A stretch of 64,000 nucleotides of DNA from CAVPDG01 sp963702535 (GCA_963702535.1 CAVPDG010000012.1:62001-126000), one strand, 5' to 3'; shown: positions 46,174 to 56,626, numbered from the stretch's first letter. Program-made: numbers and translations. The notes: generated from the sequence alone by a model not told the origin.

Positions 46174-46713
46174 ATGTCTACCCCAATCCCCAGCGCGCCG
46201 ACCACGCGTGAAAAGCGGCGGGCGACAAGGCGACGCAACCTGATCCTGATCCTCGGCATCCCGGCGATCTTGATCGTCATTGGCGGCGGTTACTTCATCG
46301 ACCGCTTTGTTTACCAGCCAAACCAGGAAGCTACGGCAGTCGAGGGTCCGCCGCCGGTGGATGCCAGCATCCAGACGGTCACTACCGACACCGGGCTGCA
46401 ATACCAGGATATCGTCGCCGGTACGGGCGCGGAAGCCCAACCCGGCGCCAAGGTCACCGTGCACTACACCGGCTGGCTCACCGACGGGACAAAATTCGAT
46501 TCTTCGGTAGATCGAAACAAGCCGTTCGAGTTCCAGCTCGGGGCGGGGCGTGTCATCCGCGGCTGGGACGAAGGCGTGAGCGGGATGAAAGTAGGCGGGC
46601 AGCGCCGGCTGATCATTCCAGCCGAGCTGGCGTATGGAGAGAGAGGATCAGCGCCTATTCCACCGAACGCCACGCTGATCTTCGACGTAGAGCTTTTGGA
46701 AGTCTCGCAATAA
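46174..46713 (+). CDS. Membrane-anchored FKBP-type peptidyl-prolyl isomerase
   Basis: AAGGAGG lies upstream of the ATG at 46174. A basic cytoplasmic head (TREKRRATRRR) precedes one transmembrane helix (NLILILGIPAILIVIGGGYF). The FKBP domain (about residues 70-179) has the hydrophobic-pocket residues of active FKBPs: VTVHYTGWLTDGTKFDSS, PFEFQLGAGRVIRGWDEGV, RLIIPAELAYGERG and ATLIFDVELLEV. It assists folding of exported proteins outside the membrane. It stands alone between two terminators. Confidence 0.95.
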   Translation: MSTPIPSAPTTREKRRATRRRNLILILGIPAILIVIGGGYFIDRFVYQPNQEATAVEGPPPVDASIQTVTTDTGLQYQDIVAGTGAEAQPGAKVTVHYTGWLTDGTKFDSSVDRNKPFEFQLGAGRVIRGWDEGVSGMKVGGQRRLIIPAELAYGERGSAPIPPNATLIFDVELLEVSQ

Positions 46714-46726
46714 TCCGAAGGGCAAT

Positions 46727-46771
46727 AAAAAAGATGCAGGAGCGGCTTTGCGCCGATCCTGCATCTTTTTT
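46727..46771. terminator. Bidirectional terminator between convergent genes
   Basis: AAAAAAGATGCAGGA (46727-46741) and TCCTGCATCTTTTTT (46757-46771) form a perfect 15-bp stem that ends in A and T tracts. It serves both the FKBP gene (+) and the aminotransferase gene (-). Confidence 0.95.
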
Positions 46772-46780
46772 GGGTTTTAC

Positions 46781-48004
46781 TCAAACCCTGGCTTTTTCCT
46801 GGAGCAAACTGCCCAGGCGGCGGATGCCTTCGGTAATCATCTCCGGCGTGGCGTTAGAAAAATTGATCCGCATGGTGTTCTGCCCGCCGCCGCGCGGGTG
46901 GAAAGAGCCGCCCGGAACAAAGGCAACCTTCTGCGCGATCGCTTCTTTGAGCAAAGCTTCAGCGCTCATCTCCTCCGGCAGCGTTCCCCACAGGAAGAGC
47001 CCTCCGGCTGGCTGGGTCCAATCGACCTCGGGCGGGAAGTAGCGATCCATGGCAGCCAGCATGACATCCCTGCGCTCGCGGTACACTTTGCGGATGAGCT
47101 TGATGTGCGTATCCAGGAAGCCGCCGCGCGAGATCTCGTGGGCGACAAACTGGTTAAACGTTGAGGTATGCAGGTCAGCGCCTTGCTTGGCTTGCACGAG
47201 CTTACGGATGACCTCCTCGGGGGCAATGATCCAAGCCAGGCGCAGCCCGGGGGCTAAAATCTTGGAGAACGTGCTGCAATAGATCACATTGCCGTGGTAG
47301 GTATTACCGCCGTTGTTGCGGAAGCGATCATCGAGGCTGACAACGGAGGGCAGATGATCGCCTTCGAAGCGCAGCTGCCCGTAGGGGTCGTCTTCGATGA
47401 TCGGCACACCGTAGCTATCCGCCATCTCCACCAGAATCTGCCGGCGCTCCAAAGAAAGGGTGACGCCGCTGGGGTTCTGGAAGTTCGGCAGGACGTAAAT
47501 GAACTTGGGACCGGTGCGCAGGGCATTTTCCAGGTATTCGGTGTTCATGCCCTGTTTATCGATGGGCACAGGGACATACTCGGCGCCGTAGGCGTTCCAA
47601 GCCTGCAATGCTCCGAGGTAGGTGGGCGATTCGACCAGGATACGGTCGCCGCGGTTGATGAAGATGCGCCCGAGCAGGTCGAGTGCCTGCTGCGAGCCGG
47701 AGGTGATGAGGATGTTATCCGGGTCGACCTGGATGCCGTAACGATGGGTATGGCGGGCAATCTGCTCGCGCAGCGGCAGATAGCCTTCGGTGGTGCCATA
47801 TTGCAGCGCCTGCGCCCCGTGCAACAACAGGACACGGTCGCAGGCAGCGGCAAACTCTTCCACCGGAAACACGTCCGGGGCGGGAAGCCCACCGGCAAAG
47901 GAGATGATATCTGGTTGTTCGGTAAGCTTCAACAGCTCACGGATCGTTGAGCTGCCCATCCTTTGGGTACGGTGGGCGTAACGATCTTCCCAGGGAGTAC
48001 GCAT
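46781..48004 (-). CDS. PLP-dependent class I/II aminotransferase (AraT/LysN-like)
   Basis: This 407-residue fold-type-I enzyme has ISFAGGLPAPDVFPVEEF, LQYGTTEGYLPLREQIARH, ILITSGSQQALDLLGRIF, YVLPNFQNPSGVTLSLERR and the Schiff-base lysine in CSTFSKILAPGLRLAW. This set matches 2-aminoadipate/aromatic aminotransferases of the MocR-like aminotransferase group without the HTH. The substrate amino acid is not certain. It starts 11 bp after the SHMT-GcvT gene, so it shares its transcript, and could supply or use glyoxylate or other 2-oxo acids; this is inference. Confidence 0.92.
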   Translation of the reverse strand: MRTPWEDRYAHRTQRMGSSTIRELLKLTEQPDIISFAGGLPAPDVFPVEEFAAACDRVLLLHGAQALQYGTTEGYLPLREQIARHTHRYGIQVDPDNILITSGSQQALDLLGRIFINRGDRILVESPTYLGALQAWNAYGAEYVPVPIDKQGMNTEYLENALRTGPKFIYVLPNFQNPSGVTLSLERRQILVEMADSYGVPIIEDDPYGQLRFEGDHLPSVVSLDDRFRNNGGNTYHGNVIYCSTFSKILAPGLRLAWIIAPEEVIRKLVQAKQGADLHTSTFNQFVAHEISRGGFLDTHIKLIRKVYRERRDVMLAAMDRYFPPEVDWTQPAGGLFLWGTLPEEMSAEALLKEAIAQKVAFVPGGSFHPRGGGQNTMRINFSNATPEMITEGIRRLGSLLQEKARV

Positions 48005-48015
48005 ACACGGCTCCT

Positions 48016-51000
48016 TTATTTTGGAAACCTGCTCACTACAACCGCCGGTGTGGCGAGTGTGACGCGGTCGCCCGGCTTGAGCTCTGCAGGCGCCTTACCT
48101 GCTTTATCTGGCGCACCCTGGAAGATATACAACAGGGCGCCTTCCTCAGCATTCTTCAATTCTACATAAGCCTGACCGGTGAGATAGCCCTCACCGTCGA
48201 CGGCGCAGCTTGTCACCCAACCGGTGACGCGCCCGCGCTTATCCAGCACCGGGTCGCCGTTATGCGCCATGCGCACGCTCTTATCGGTGAAGCGGAAGCG
48301 CGCTACCACGCCCTTGCGCTGCTGCTCGCGCGCCAGGTACGGCTCGCGACCGATGAACCAGGGCTTGTAGGGCTTGACATAGCTGCCAAAGCCGCCTTCC
48401 GCGACGCCCAGGTCAGCCTCGCCGCCCTTGCCGGAACCGGCGCCCATCTCATGCCCGTAGAGCGGCAAACCCGCCTCGGTGCGCAAGGAGTCGCGCGCGC
48501 CAAGACCGATGGGCTTGATACCAAAGGGCTCACCCACCTTGAGCAACGCCTGGAACAACTCGGCGGCGCGAGCAGGGTGTACGAACAGCTCGAAAGCCAT
48601 CCTCTCGCCGGTATAACCGGTGCGTGAAACGATGAGGTCGAAACCACCGACAACGGCGTCGCAGAGCTGGGTGCGGGTAAGCTTGAGGATGCGAGCGCGG
48701 GTGGCGGCGTCGCATCCCAGGGCGAGGAGAATATCGCGCGATTTAGGTCCCTGGAGAGCGATATCTACACGCATATCAGCGCCTTCTTTGGGGTCGCGCA
48801 GGTTGCGCAGGATGGCACCTCGCCCATAGGCGAGCGCCCAGGGGCGGCGATTATCGACGCGAACCTTGCCTGCTTTGACGGCGTTGAGCCAGGCCCAGTC
48901 TTTGTCATCATTGGAGGCGTTCACCACCACCAGGAATTTCTCGGCGCCGCGCCGGTACACCAGTGTATCGTCGATGATCTCGGCATCGGGCGTGAAGAAC
49001 TGGGTGTAGCACGACTCGCCCACACCCAACCCGCCGATGTCGTTGCCGGTGACGCTATCGAGGAAGGAAGCGGCTTCCGCCCCTTCCACCTGATAAACGC
49101 CCATGTGGGCGACGTCGAACAGCCCTGCCGCCTGGCGGGTGGCTAGATGCTCCTCCAGCACGGAGGTGTACCAGACCGGCATCTCCCAACCGGCAAAGGG
49201 GATGACCTTCGCTCCAAGCTGCTTGTGGACATCATAGATCGGCGTGCGCTTCAGGGCTGGCTCCGCCGGCTCCTGCCAGGTAAAGAGCGGGAGGGGTTCA
49301 CCTTCGCCTCCCGCGGCGCCGATGAAGTAAGGCTTGGATGCACAGCAGCGCTTGGAATGTTCCGGCTGATCGGAGCAGCGCATCTTGACCGGCTCAGCGC
49401 TCGATTCAGCTACCACGATGGGACCGGGCAGCTTGCGCAGCAATGCAAAACCGGCCTGGTCCTGACCATCAAACGCCACAAAACCATCGGACAGGTCGCG
49501 CAGCCATGCGGCAGCCAGCGAAGCCCCCTCAGCCGGAACGCTGAGGCGGAACGAATGCGGCGCCAGGCAGGTAAGTGCACCTTCCACTGCACCTTTGGGA
49601 GTATTCAGGCAGGTGGGCGTGCTCTCTCCCGGCGCAAGGCCGGAGAGCTCTGCGCAGAGGGCATAATCCAGGAACTGGCGCAGGCGCTCGCCGCGCAGGT
49701 CATAAGCTAGCCAGCCGCCCTTTTCTTTTGGCTGTTCATCCAGGTAGTAGAAATGCGGGTAACCATGCTTCTCCGGCTGGGGATCGATCCCGGAGCCCTC
49801 GGCGAGGTTGCGCACGCGCAGGCGAGCTTCCTCGAGCGCCGAGAAATCAACCTTGGCGCGGCGCAGCCCACCCTTGCGCCCTTCCAGGTTGAAGGGCGTC
49901 ACAGACTGCAATACATCCGCCATGATATCAGCGACTTGCACTGTCTCGGCTTCTTTGAAGCCGCGCTGCGTGATCCAGGGAGAGCCCAGGCGGATGCCGG
50001 AGGGGTCGGCGGCAGATAGGTCGCCGGGGATGGTGTTGCGGTTCACAACGATGCCAGCCAGGTCCAGGATGCGAGCAGCCTGGTCGCCGGAGAGGGTGGC
50101 GCCGTCCGGACCCGTAACCGAAGAACAATCCAGGTTGGTCAGGTGCGTGTCGGTGCCGCCGTAGGGGATGCGAAAACCGCGCTCCTGCAGACGGGCAGTG
50201 AGGGCAACAGCGTTCTTCACCACCTGGGCTTGCATCTGGCGAAAGGATTCAGTCCCGGCAAGCTTGAATGTAAGGGCTTGAGCCGCGAAGACACTCACAT
50301 GCGGTCCGCCTTGCTCGCCGGGAAAAACGGCGCGATCGATCTTGCGCGCCAGGGCTGCGTCGGTGGTGAGGATGCAGGCGCCGCGTGGTCCGCACAACGA
50401 CTTGTGGGTGGTAAAGGTGATGATATCGGCATAACCCACCGGCGAGGGATAGACGCCGGCAGCCACCAGTCCTGCCACATGGGCGATATCGGCAAAGAGG
50501 TAAGCGCCTACCGAGCGGGCAATCTCCTTGAAGCGCGCCCAATCCACCGCCCAGGGATAGGAGGAATAGCCAGCGATGATGAACTTGGGTTTGGACTGGG
50601 CAGCCAGCTCTGCGACGGCGTTGTAATCGATCTGCTCTGTTTGCGGATCGACGGTGTAATGCACCGCTTTATAAAACTTGCCGGAGCGATTGACCGGTGA
50701 GCCGTGCGAAAGATGCCCGCCATGAAGCAAGTTCATGCCCATGATGGTCTCGCCAGGGGCGACGAGGGCATGGTAGACCGCGTTATTGGCGGGAGCGCCG
50801 GAAAGCGCCTGCACGTTGACGTAAATCCGGTCGGGAGAGACGCCATTGGCGGCAAACAGCTCAGCGCAGCGCCGGCGCGCCAGGGCTTCGACGGTATCTG
50901 CGTACTCGGTGCCCTTATAGTAGCGCGGATCTGAGTAGCGCCGGAAGAACGCCAGGCGCGCTTCGTAATCCAGGATCTCATCCTCGAGCATCCAGCGGGT

Positions 51001-51195
51001 CTCCTCGTCTGGATAGCCTTCCGCATAGATGTTATTAAAAACAGATCCCAGCGCTTCGCGTACGGCAACGGGTGCAGCACTCTCGCTGGGGATCAGGATC
51101 AGCTTCCTGAACTGGCGTTCTGCCTCAAGGGATAACAAGAGGGAGAGGTCCGGATCGAGATCGGACAGGCTCCCACGAACGAGATAGTCGGACAT
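48016..51195 (-). CDS. Bifunctional serine hydroxymethyltransferase / glycine cleavage T protein fusion
   Basis: This single uninterrupted 1059-residue reading frame starts at the ATG at 51195 with AAGGAG. Residues 1-470 are SHMT: NIYAEGYPDEE, YVNVQALSGAPANNAVY, ADIAHVAGLVAAGVYPSP and the PLP lysine in FTTHKSLCGPRGA (Lys265). Residues 646-1059 are the aminomethyltransferase GcvT: TPIYDVHKQLGAKVIPFAGW, LFDVAHMG, RTGYTGE, ARDSLRTEAGLPLYGHEM and GWVTSC. Between them, residues 470-645 form an extra region (KGGWLAYDLRGERLRQFLDY, LSDGFVAFDGQDQAGFALL, CSDQPEHSKRCCAS) I do not recognise. The fusion would hand 5,10-methylene-THF from GcvT to SHMT to convert two glycines to serine. The P and H genes are in the riboswitch operon at 30 kb. 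Confidence 0.95.
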   Translation of the reverse strand: MSDYLVRGSLSDLDPDLSLLLSLEAERQFRKLILIPSESAAPVAVREALGSVFNNIYAEGYPDEETRWMLEDEILDYEARLAFFRRYSDPRYYKGTEYADTVEALARRRCAELFAANGVSPDRIYVNVQALSGAPANNAVYHALVAPGETIMGMNLLHGGHLSHGSPVNRSGKFYKAVHYTVDPQTEQIDYNAVAELAAQSKPKFIIAGYSSYPWAVDWARFKEIARSVGAYLFADIAHVAGLVAAGVYPSPVGYADIITFTTHKSLCGPRGACILTTDAALARKIDRAVFPGEQGGPHVSVFAAQALTFKLAGTESFRQMQAQVVKNAVALTARLQERGFRIPYGGTDTHLTNLDCSSVTGPDGATLSGDQAARILDLAGIVVNRNTIPGDLSAADPSGIRLGSPWITQRGFKEAETVQVADIMADVLQSVTPFNLEGRKGGLRRAKVDFSALEEARLRVRNLAEGSGIDPQPEKHGYPHFYYLDEQPKEKGGWLAYDLRGERLRQFLDYALCAELSGLAPGESTPTCLNTPKGAVEGALTCLAPHSFRLSVPAEGASLAAAWLRDLSDGFVAFDGQDQAGFALLRKLPGPIVVAESSAEPVKMRCSDQPEHSKRCCASKPYFIGAAGGEGEPLPLFTWQEPAEPALKRTPIYDVHKQLGAKVIPFAGWEMPVWYTSVLEEHLATRQAAGLFDVAHMGVYQVEGAEAASFLDSVTGNDIGGLGVGESCYTQFFTPDAEIIDDTLVYRRGAEKFLVVVNASNDDKDWAWLNAVKAGKVRVDNRRPWALAYGRGAILRNLRDPKEGADMRVDIALQGPKSRDILLALGCDAATRARILKLTRTQLCDAVVGGFDLIVSRTGYTGERMAFELFVHPARAAELFQALLKVGEPFGIKPIGLGARDSLRTEAGLPLYGHEMGAGSGKGGEADLGVAEGGFGSYVKPYKPWFIGREPYLAREQQRKGVVARFRFTDKSVRMAHNGDPVLDKRGRVTGWVTSCAVDGEGYLTGQAYVELKNAEEGALLYIFQGAPDKAGKAPAELKPGDRVTLATPAVVVSRFPK

Positions 51196-51232
51196 TTAGA
51201 TCTCCTTAGTAAAATATGATAGCTATATCTAA

Positions 51233-51261
51233 ATTTTATCCCCCTGACATACGCGGGTCAA
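51233..51261 (-). promoter_or_regulatory. Sigma-70-type promoter of the SHMT-GcvT gene
   Basis: TTGACC (51256-51261) and TAAAAT (51233-51238) on the minus strand are 17 bp apart. The predicted leader is only about 30 nt, so no glycine riboswitch precedes this gene. Confidence 0.7.
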
Positions 51262-51284
51262 GTGACGAAAGGCATATAAGGGGG

Positions 51285-52430
51285 TTAAGCTTCGCTCTGC
51301 GCATGTTGCCAGACCAGCCGAGCGGCGGAATAAGCTGCATCCGGGTGCCCGGCTGCCTGAGCGTTGCGCGCCCGGATGGCAAGCAACTCGGCACCGCCAT
51401 CCAGCCAGCGGCGGATGATGCTTACCGCTTCACCCGGACCCAGACCCAGCTCGCCCGCCTGAGCCTGGAGCAAATACTCTACATTGCCTTTTTCCTGATC
51501 TGGCATCACGTCGACCAGGAGCAGCGGCAATCCACAGGCAAGTGACTCAGAGATGATCAAGCCGCCTGCCTTGGAAATGACGAAATCTGCTGCGTGGAGC
51601 AGGGCGGGCATATCTTCCACCCAATCGTAGATGTGCACCGGGAGTCGCCATTGGATATGCTGAAGCTCCTCCAATAAGCCAGCGTCGCCGCCTGCTACGA
51701 CTGCAAGCTGGATGGGCAAATCCGAGCTGTTGAGCTGGCGCAGGATGTCTGCCATGTGCGGGACGCGCACACTCCCCACCGCCAAGGCAGCCGGCAAGCC
51801 GCTCTGCCAGCCGAGGCTGGCGCGGATGACATCTTTTGAACGCGTTTCTTTCGAGAAAGCCGGGGAGATGGGTATACCGCATACGTGCACGTTTTCCGGC
51901 GGCAAGCCGAAGCTGATAGCCTGCTGGCGCACTTTCTCTGTGGCTACCAGGCAAGCAGCGGCGGAGCGGTAATACCACAAGGTATGCACGGATCCAAAGT
52001 CCGTGATGATGGTAACCACGGGCAGGCGCTCCTGAGCAGACTTGAGGAACGAGGCGAGCGGTGGGTGATAAAGCGGGTAGGTGTTGGCAATCACATGCGG
52101 TTGAAAGCGCTGGATCCAGTCGCGCAGCACGCGGCTCAATGCAGCAGTGAGCGCGCCGCCCAGCAGAGCGCTGGGCAGCTTAGAACGGCTGGCTTGCCAA
52201 ATGACCTCATAAATATCGCGCAAGCCGCGGGCGAATTCGTTGTGGTCGGATTGCGTGTTGCGCAGCAGGGAAAGGACGCGCGGATCATCCAGCAGGTTAG
52301 CCACCTCAATCCAGCAGGCTTCACCGTACAGCTCTTTACACGCCTGGGCGACGGCGACAGCCGCACGCCGGTGACCGAAACCCGCGTCGGCAGTTAAGAC
52401 CAGGATGCGGGTGATTGGGGGCTGAGTCAT
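51285..52430 (-). CDS. MGDG-synthase-like glycosyltransferase (GT28)
   Basis: The ATG at 52430 is preferred (GGAGAAG about 8 bp upstream); a GTG one codon earlier is also possible. The N-terminal domain has the MGDG-synthase pattern LTADAGFGHRRAAVAVAQ and a long region before HVIANTYPLYHPP and IITDFGSVHTLWYY. The C-terminal domain has LAVVAGGDAGLLEEL, VEDMPALLHAADFVISKAGG and ISESLACGLPLLLVDVMPDQE, the nucleotide-sugar binding motifs of the MurG/GT28 fold. It probably adds a hexose to diacylglycerol at the membrane to make a glycolipid. It is divergent from nothing and ends just before the SHMT promoter. Confidence 0.88.
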   Translation of the reverse strand: MTQPPITRILVLTADAGFGHRRAAVAVAQACKELYGEACWIEVANLLDDPRVLSLLRNTQSDHNEFARGLRDIYEVIWQASRSKLPSALLGGALTAALSRVLRDWIQRFQPHVIANTYPLYHPPLASFLKSAQERLPVVTIITDFGSVHTLWYYRSAAACLVATEKVRQQAISFGLPPENVHVCGIPISPAFSKETRSKDVIRASLGWQSGLPAALAVGSVRVPHMADILRQLNSSDLPIQLAVVAGGDAGLLEELQHIQWRLPVHIYDWVEDMPALLHAADFVISKAGGLIISESLACGLPLLLVDVMPDQEKGNVEYLLQAQAGELGLGPGEAVSIIRRWLDGGAELLAIRARNAQAAGHPDAAYSAARLVWQHAQSEA

Positions 52431-52551
52431 CACTGGAACTTCTCCAGGATGTATTTTAGCCGTTAATTGAGAGAATTGTACACCGGTGGCAATCCTGAGA
52501 AGAAGCGTCCCCGTGCAGCAATTCTACATGCCGGGCAATCATTTGCAGGCA

Positions 52552-55500
52552 CTAATCTGATACGTCCGGAGAGGCGTTGGATGATAGCTCCGCCAATAAA
52601 CGGCTGGCACGCCGTAGATCTGGCGTGTCGAATCCCTCGCTAAATTGCTCGTAAAGTCCCTTTAGCCTGGAATAGGCTGTCTCGGTCTGGTGTTGTTGTG
52701 CGAACAAACCTGCCCGGCTCATCGCTACCCGTAATGCCAACGAGCGCGCGCCCTGCATGCGCGCAATAAGCCGGGCGCGGCGGAAGCTGGCGATAGCCTC
52801 GGCTTCAGTTCCCGGTCCGGCTAATAAAAGCTCACCACGAATGCGATAGAGCTCTGCCAGGAAAAAACGCTCCCCGCTTTCACGCGCCAGGTCCAGCCCA
52901 CTCGCAATAATACTCAACCCCTCTTGCGGGTTGTGACAGGCTTCAGCCTGCATAGCCAGGAACATGGTTGACATCGACTTAACGCCCTGCTGGTGGCAGG
53001 CGATCAATCCATCCTGAAGCGTAGCAAAAGCTTCTTCCATCTGCCCTTGTTCTGTGAGATAGCGTCCCAGGAAAATTGCAGCCAGCCCATTGATAGATTG
53101 CAGATTTTTCGCCTTCGATAAGCCAAATAAGCTCTGCGCGCAATCACGCGTTTTATAACAATCGCGGCGAAGCACACTAATGATCCCAGCCATGCCATAT
53201 GCCAGTCCGAGGCTTTGAAGATGTCCCAGCGCTTGAGCGGACCGAATTGCGTCATCACCCGCCTGGTCAGCCTGGTCTGGGTAGCCCAGGAACCACAGTG
53301 GCAATCCAATAAATATTCTGGCGATCAGGCGAATATCCTGAAAAAGGGGGGAGAGAAAATCCTCAACCTTACCCCAGGGCGGACTGGCAATGACGTAGCG
53401 CAGGTGCTGAAGAGCAACCTCAAAATCGCCCCGGAAAATACCCAAAAGGCCTCGGGTAAGACGTGCATATACCGATGGTCCAACCTCCTGGCTGGATGCA
53501 GCAAGACTATCCAGCTGACCAGCCAGATCAAGCGCACGCCCGTATTCCGCCTGGTTGAAATAGAATGTAGCCAGCGAGAACAACGATGCACAAAGCGCGG
53601 CGCAATCTCCAGCCTGATAAGCCAGCTCGACAGCCCTGGCGCAAGCCTGACCCACCTCAGGAATCGCGTAACCCATATCCGATTGCAAGACTGCTTGCAA
53701 TGCAATCTGCAGAGACAACTCATTTTGTAAACAAGATTGAGATACAGGAAGACCGGAGATCAATCGGATCCCGCGCTGGTAGAAGGCAATCGCTTGTTCG
53801 TTTGAGCTAAAAGCGTAAGCTTGCCTGCCTGCGCGGAGCAAATAATCTGCTGCCTTTTCAGCCAATCCTGCCTGTTCGAAATGCCAAGCCAGATTAGCAG
53901 CGCCAGCTTCCAAACCGCTGAAGCTGGAATTCGGATAGGATGCAAGCGCTTCAAGAGCCTCGCCTGTTTTCTGGTGAAGATACTGCCCGCCGGATGGGAT
54001 CCAAACTTTGATAAAGATTCTTCTGGATAAGGGAATGGTGGAAACAGTAACGCGTAACACTGGCGCCTTCAATCTGGTCCAGGCTCAAAGCATCTACCAG
54101 GTGATGCTGCGTACAAAGCACATCGCTTAGAAGCTCCCGGGTTTTCGCCAGATTGGCACCCAAGACAGTTGCCAAAATTTCAGCAATAATCGTCTCTCCT
54201 TGCACACTGGCAGCCTTGAGAAGATCGCGGCCATGGGGGGGTAACTTGCAGAGACGCTCAGCAATCACCGCTTCAACCCGGGGCGGTAAGGTGTTCCAAT
54301 CCGTTTGCCCTGCCCTCTATCCAATCACGGGATCGATCCTGGACGATTTCACCGCGCTCAGCCAGACTATACAGCAATTCAGTGGTAAAAAGGGGATTAC
54401 CTCCCGTATGGTGGAAGAGTTTTTCCCTGAAGCTATCACCCAATCGATTGGGGCGCAAATCGACCAGCCGATCGACGAAAGGCCGGGAAGTTGTTTGGGA
54501 AAGATCCAGCAAGACATCTCCAAACGACTCCTGGAGCTCGTGTATGACCATGTCAAGCGTCTGCCTTTTACCCCGCCGCCCATGTTCGAGCTCATCCTGC
54601 CGGTAAGCCCCCAAGATTAAAATGCGACTACCCGCCAGTCGCCTGCCGAGGTAGAAAAGCAGGCTGAGCGAGGCAGCATCAATCCATTGCAGATCATCCA
54701 GAACAAGCAGGATTGGATGATCCCGCGCCAGACGTTGCAAAACGAGTAAAATCTGCTCAAACAGACCCGCCTGCGACACCTGCCCCTTCTTGTAGGCTGG
54801 GTCGGAGAGGTGGTCAAGCTGTAACAGGGTATGCCTGTCTTTATCCATTCGTGAAAAGGCAGCCAATTCGCTTGCGGAAACCAAATTGGTAAGCAAAGCC
54901 GGACTGACCTCTAGAATGACTTTGATCACTTCTGGAGCAATGACTCTCAACCGGCGGACATGCTCATTAGATATTGCACCGTTAATCCACTGAGACTGGA
55001 TATCACCCGTCAGCATATGGAATGCCTCAATGAACGGTAGATAGGCACCTGCGATATCTGGCTGTGCGTTGCAGCTTCCCAGGATTACCAAGAGCGCCTT
55101 GTTTCTTTCCAGTGAGCGCCATGAAAATTCTCGAAGCAGGGCGGTCTTCCCAATCCCTGCCTCCCCCGTAACAAATAACACATGTCCATGACCCAATAGA
55201 ACCCGCTCCATGATGCAGGTAAGCTGCGATAATTCCTTTTCGCGGCCTACAAATACCGGTTTTGGGGCATTTTCGACCGCATGACGGCTCGCAGCTCCGA
55301 TTGGCGAGGTTGAAACCAGCAAACCATCACGGATCTGCTCATATAATATTCGGGTTTCCCTGGAAGGCTCGACACCCAAACCCTCCAATAATAGATTTCG
55401 GCAAACTTCATAACGGTTCATGGCTTCAGAGCGCCTGCCGCTCAGCACCAACAGGCGCATCAACTGGCGGTGGGCTTCCTCTTGCCAGGGCTCAAGCTCG

Positions 55501-56107
55501 ATCTGATGCCAGACATATTGTTGAGCTTGCTCAAATTCGCCACAACTCTCAAAATAATCGGCGAGCTGGGAAAGCATGTGAAGATAAGACCGGTTTAATT
55601 GCTCGCGCCGTAAGAGTACCCACTCCTCAAACGGTGCGCTGTCCGGCAGGGAGAAACCCTCCAGAAAACTACCACGGAATACGGCGACTGCCTGGATTAT
55701 GTGCTCTATTTGTGGATGCTCAAGCGGCTGTGAGGCGAAATCGCTCTGACCTGAGATTTCCTTGAATGTAGAAACGTCCAGCCAGTAATCGCTGAGAGAA
55801 TTGAACTGCATACACTCGCGGTCCACCAGCAGGTGTGGGGGGTTGGCGCTTGAACTCAACCGGGGAATAGTCATTAATTGTCCTGCGCAGGCTGGATAGC
55901 GCCCAACGCAGGTTGCTGCGAGCAGAATCTTTGGGGGTAATCAGGCCATAACAAGCCAGCAATTGTATCGCGGGAATGCGGGCGATCTTTCTCAACAGCC
56001 AGGTATGCCAGCAAAGCACGGACTTTATTCGATTCGAAGCTCGTAACAGGATTTCCCCCAAGCCAAGCCTGAAATGAGCCCAGCAAGCAGATCTTAAGCA
56101 AGGCCAT
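52552..56107 (-). CDS. SARP-type (BTAD) transcriptional regulator with AAA ATPase and TPR repeats (about four frameshifts)
   Basis: It opens MALLKICLLGSFQAWLGG at 56107, the winged-helix OmpR/SARP DNA-binding domain. Frame changes near 55930 and 55865 lead to SANPPHLLVDRECMQFN and a BTAD domain (EWVLLRREQLNRSYLHMLSQ, PWQEEAHRQLMRLLVLSGRR). An AAA_16 module follows with FVGREKELSQL, P-loop VTGEAGIGKTALLRE and LLVLDDLQWIDAASLSLL. Further changes near 54315 and 54010 join VEAVIAERLCKLPPHG, CFHHSLIQKNLYQSL and a C-terminal TPR region (GLAEKAADYLLRAGRQAY, TEAEAIASFRRARLIAR). Intact length would be about 1180 residues. It is a cytoplasmic signal-responsive activator; its targets are unknown. Confidence 0.88.
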
Positions 56108-56172
56108 AGCACACTACCTGCGGTGCAAATGGACGAATATCAACAGCTCATCGGGATCTACCGTGATAATTT

Positions 56173-56225
56173 CCGGATTAGGGGGAGTGAAGGCGGCTAC
56201 ACCGCCTTCACTCCCCCTAATCCGG
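56173..56225. repeat. Perfect 24-bp hairpin
   Basis: CCGGATTAGGGGGAGTGAAG plus GCGG (56173-56196) is exactly complementary to 56202-56225 around a 5-nt loop CTACA. It lies in the 294-bp gap between the regulator gene and the small gene at 56402. No T tract follows; it could be a mobile palindrome or a structural RNA element. The rest of 56113-56401 shows nothing clear. Confidence 0.9.
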
Positions 56226-56401
56226 GTACTTCCACGGCGATTCCCACTGAACCATTTCAAATGCAATTACATTATATAGCAAAACTTTTGCTTTTGATCC
56301 CCTGACTTCTCACAGTTTCCTAACGATGGATTGGTATAGTGATTTAGATCCGATTTATCACCGGGAGAACCGATCCAAATGACCGAGACGGACGATCAAA
56401 T

Positions 56402-56626
56402 ATGGACAACCTCGTGCACACTAAAAGCAAGTATCAATCCTACCTGCTCCGGCTATGGTTAGTCGAAGAAAATGGGAATAGCGTTTGGCGCGCCTCCCTG
56501 GAGGTAACCCAGAGCGGCGAGAAACATGGATTCGCCTCACTGGAAAGCATGTTCGTGTTTTTAAAGGAGCAAACCCGCGGTAGCGAAACCAGTGTTGTGG
56601 CGCCACAGAAACCAAATAATAGCTGA
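56402..56626 (+). CDS. Small conserved-looking protein of 74 residues
   Basis: It starts MDNLVHTKSKYQSYLLRLWLVEENGNSVWRASLEV in overlapping parts, with the pattern YLLRLWxVEExGxxVWRASLE and GEKHGFASLESMFVFLKEQ. I remember similar short proteins in Chloroflexota, but no function. It is soluble, has no signal peptide and is mixed alpha/beta. It precedes a secreted protein gene by about 110 bp in the same direction. Confidence 0.65.
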   Translation: MDNLVHTKSKYQSYLLRLWLVEENGNSVWRASLEVTQSGEKHGFASLESMFVFLKEQTRGSETSVVAPQKPNNS

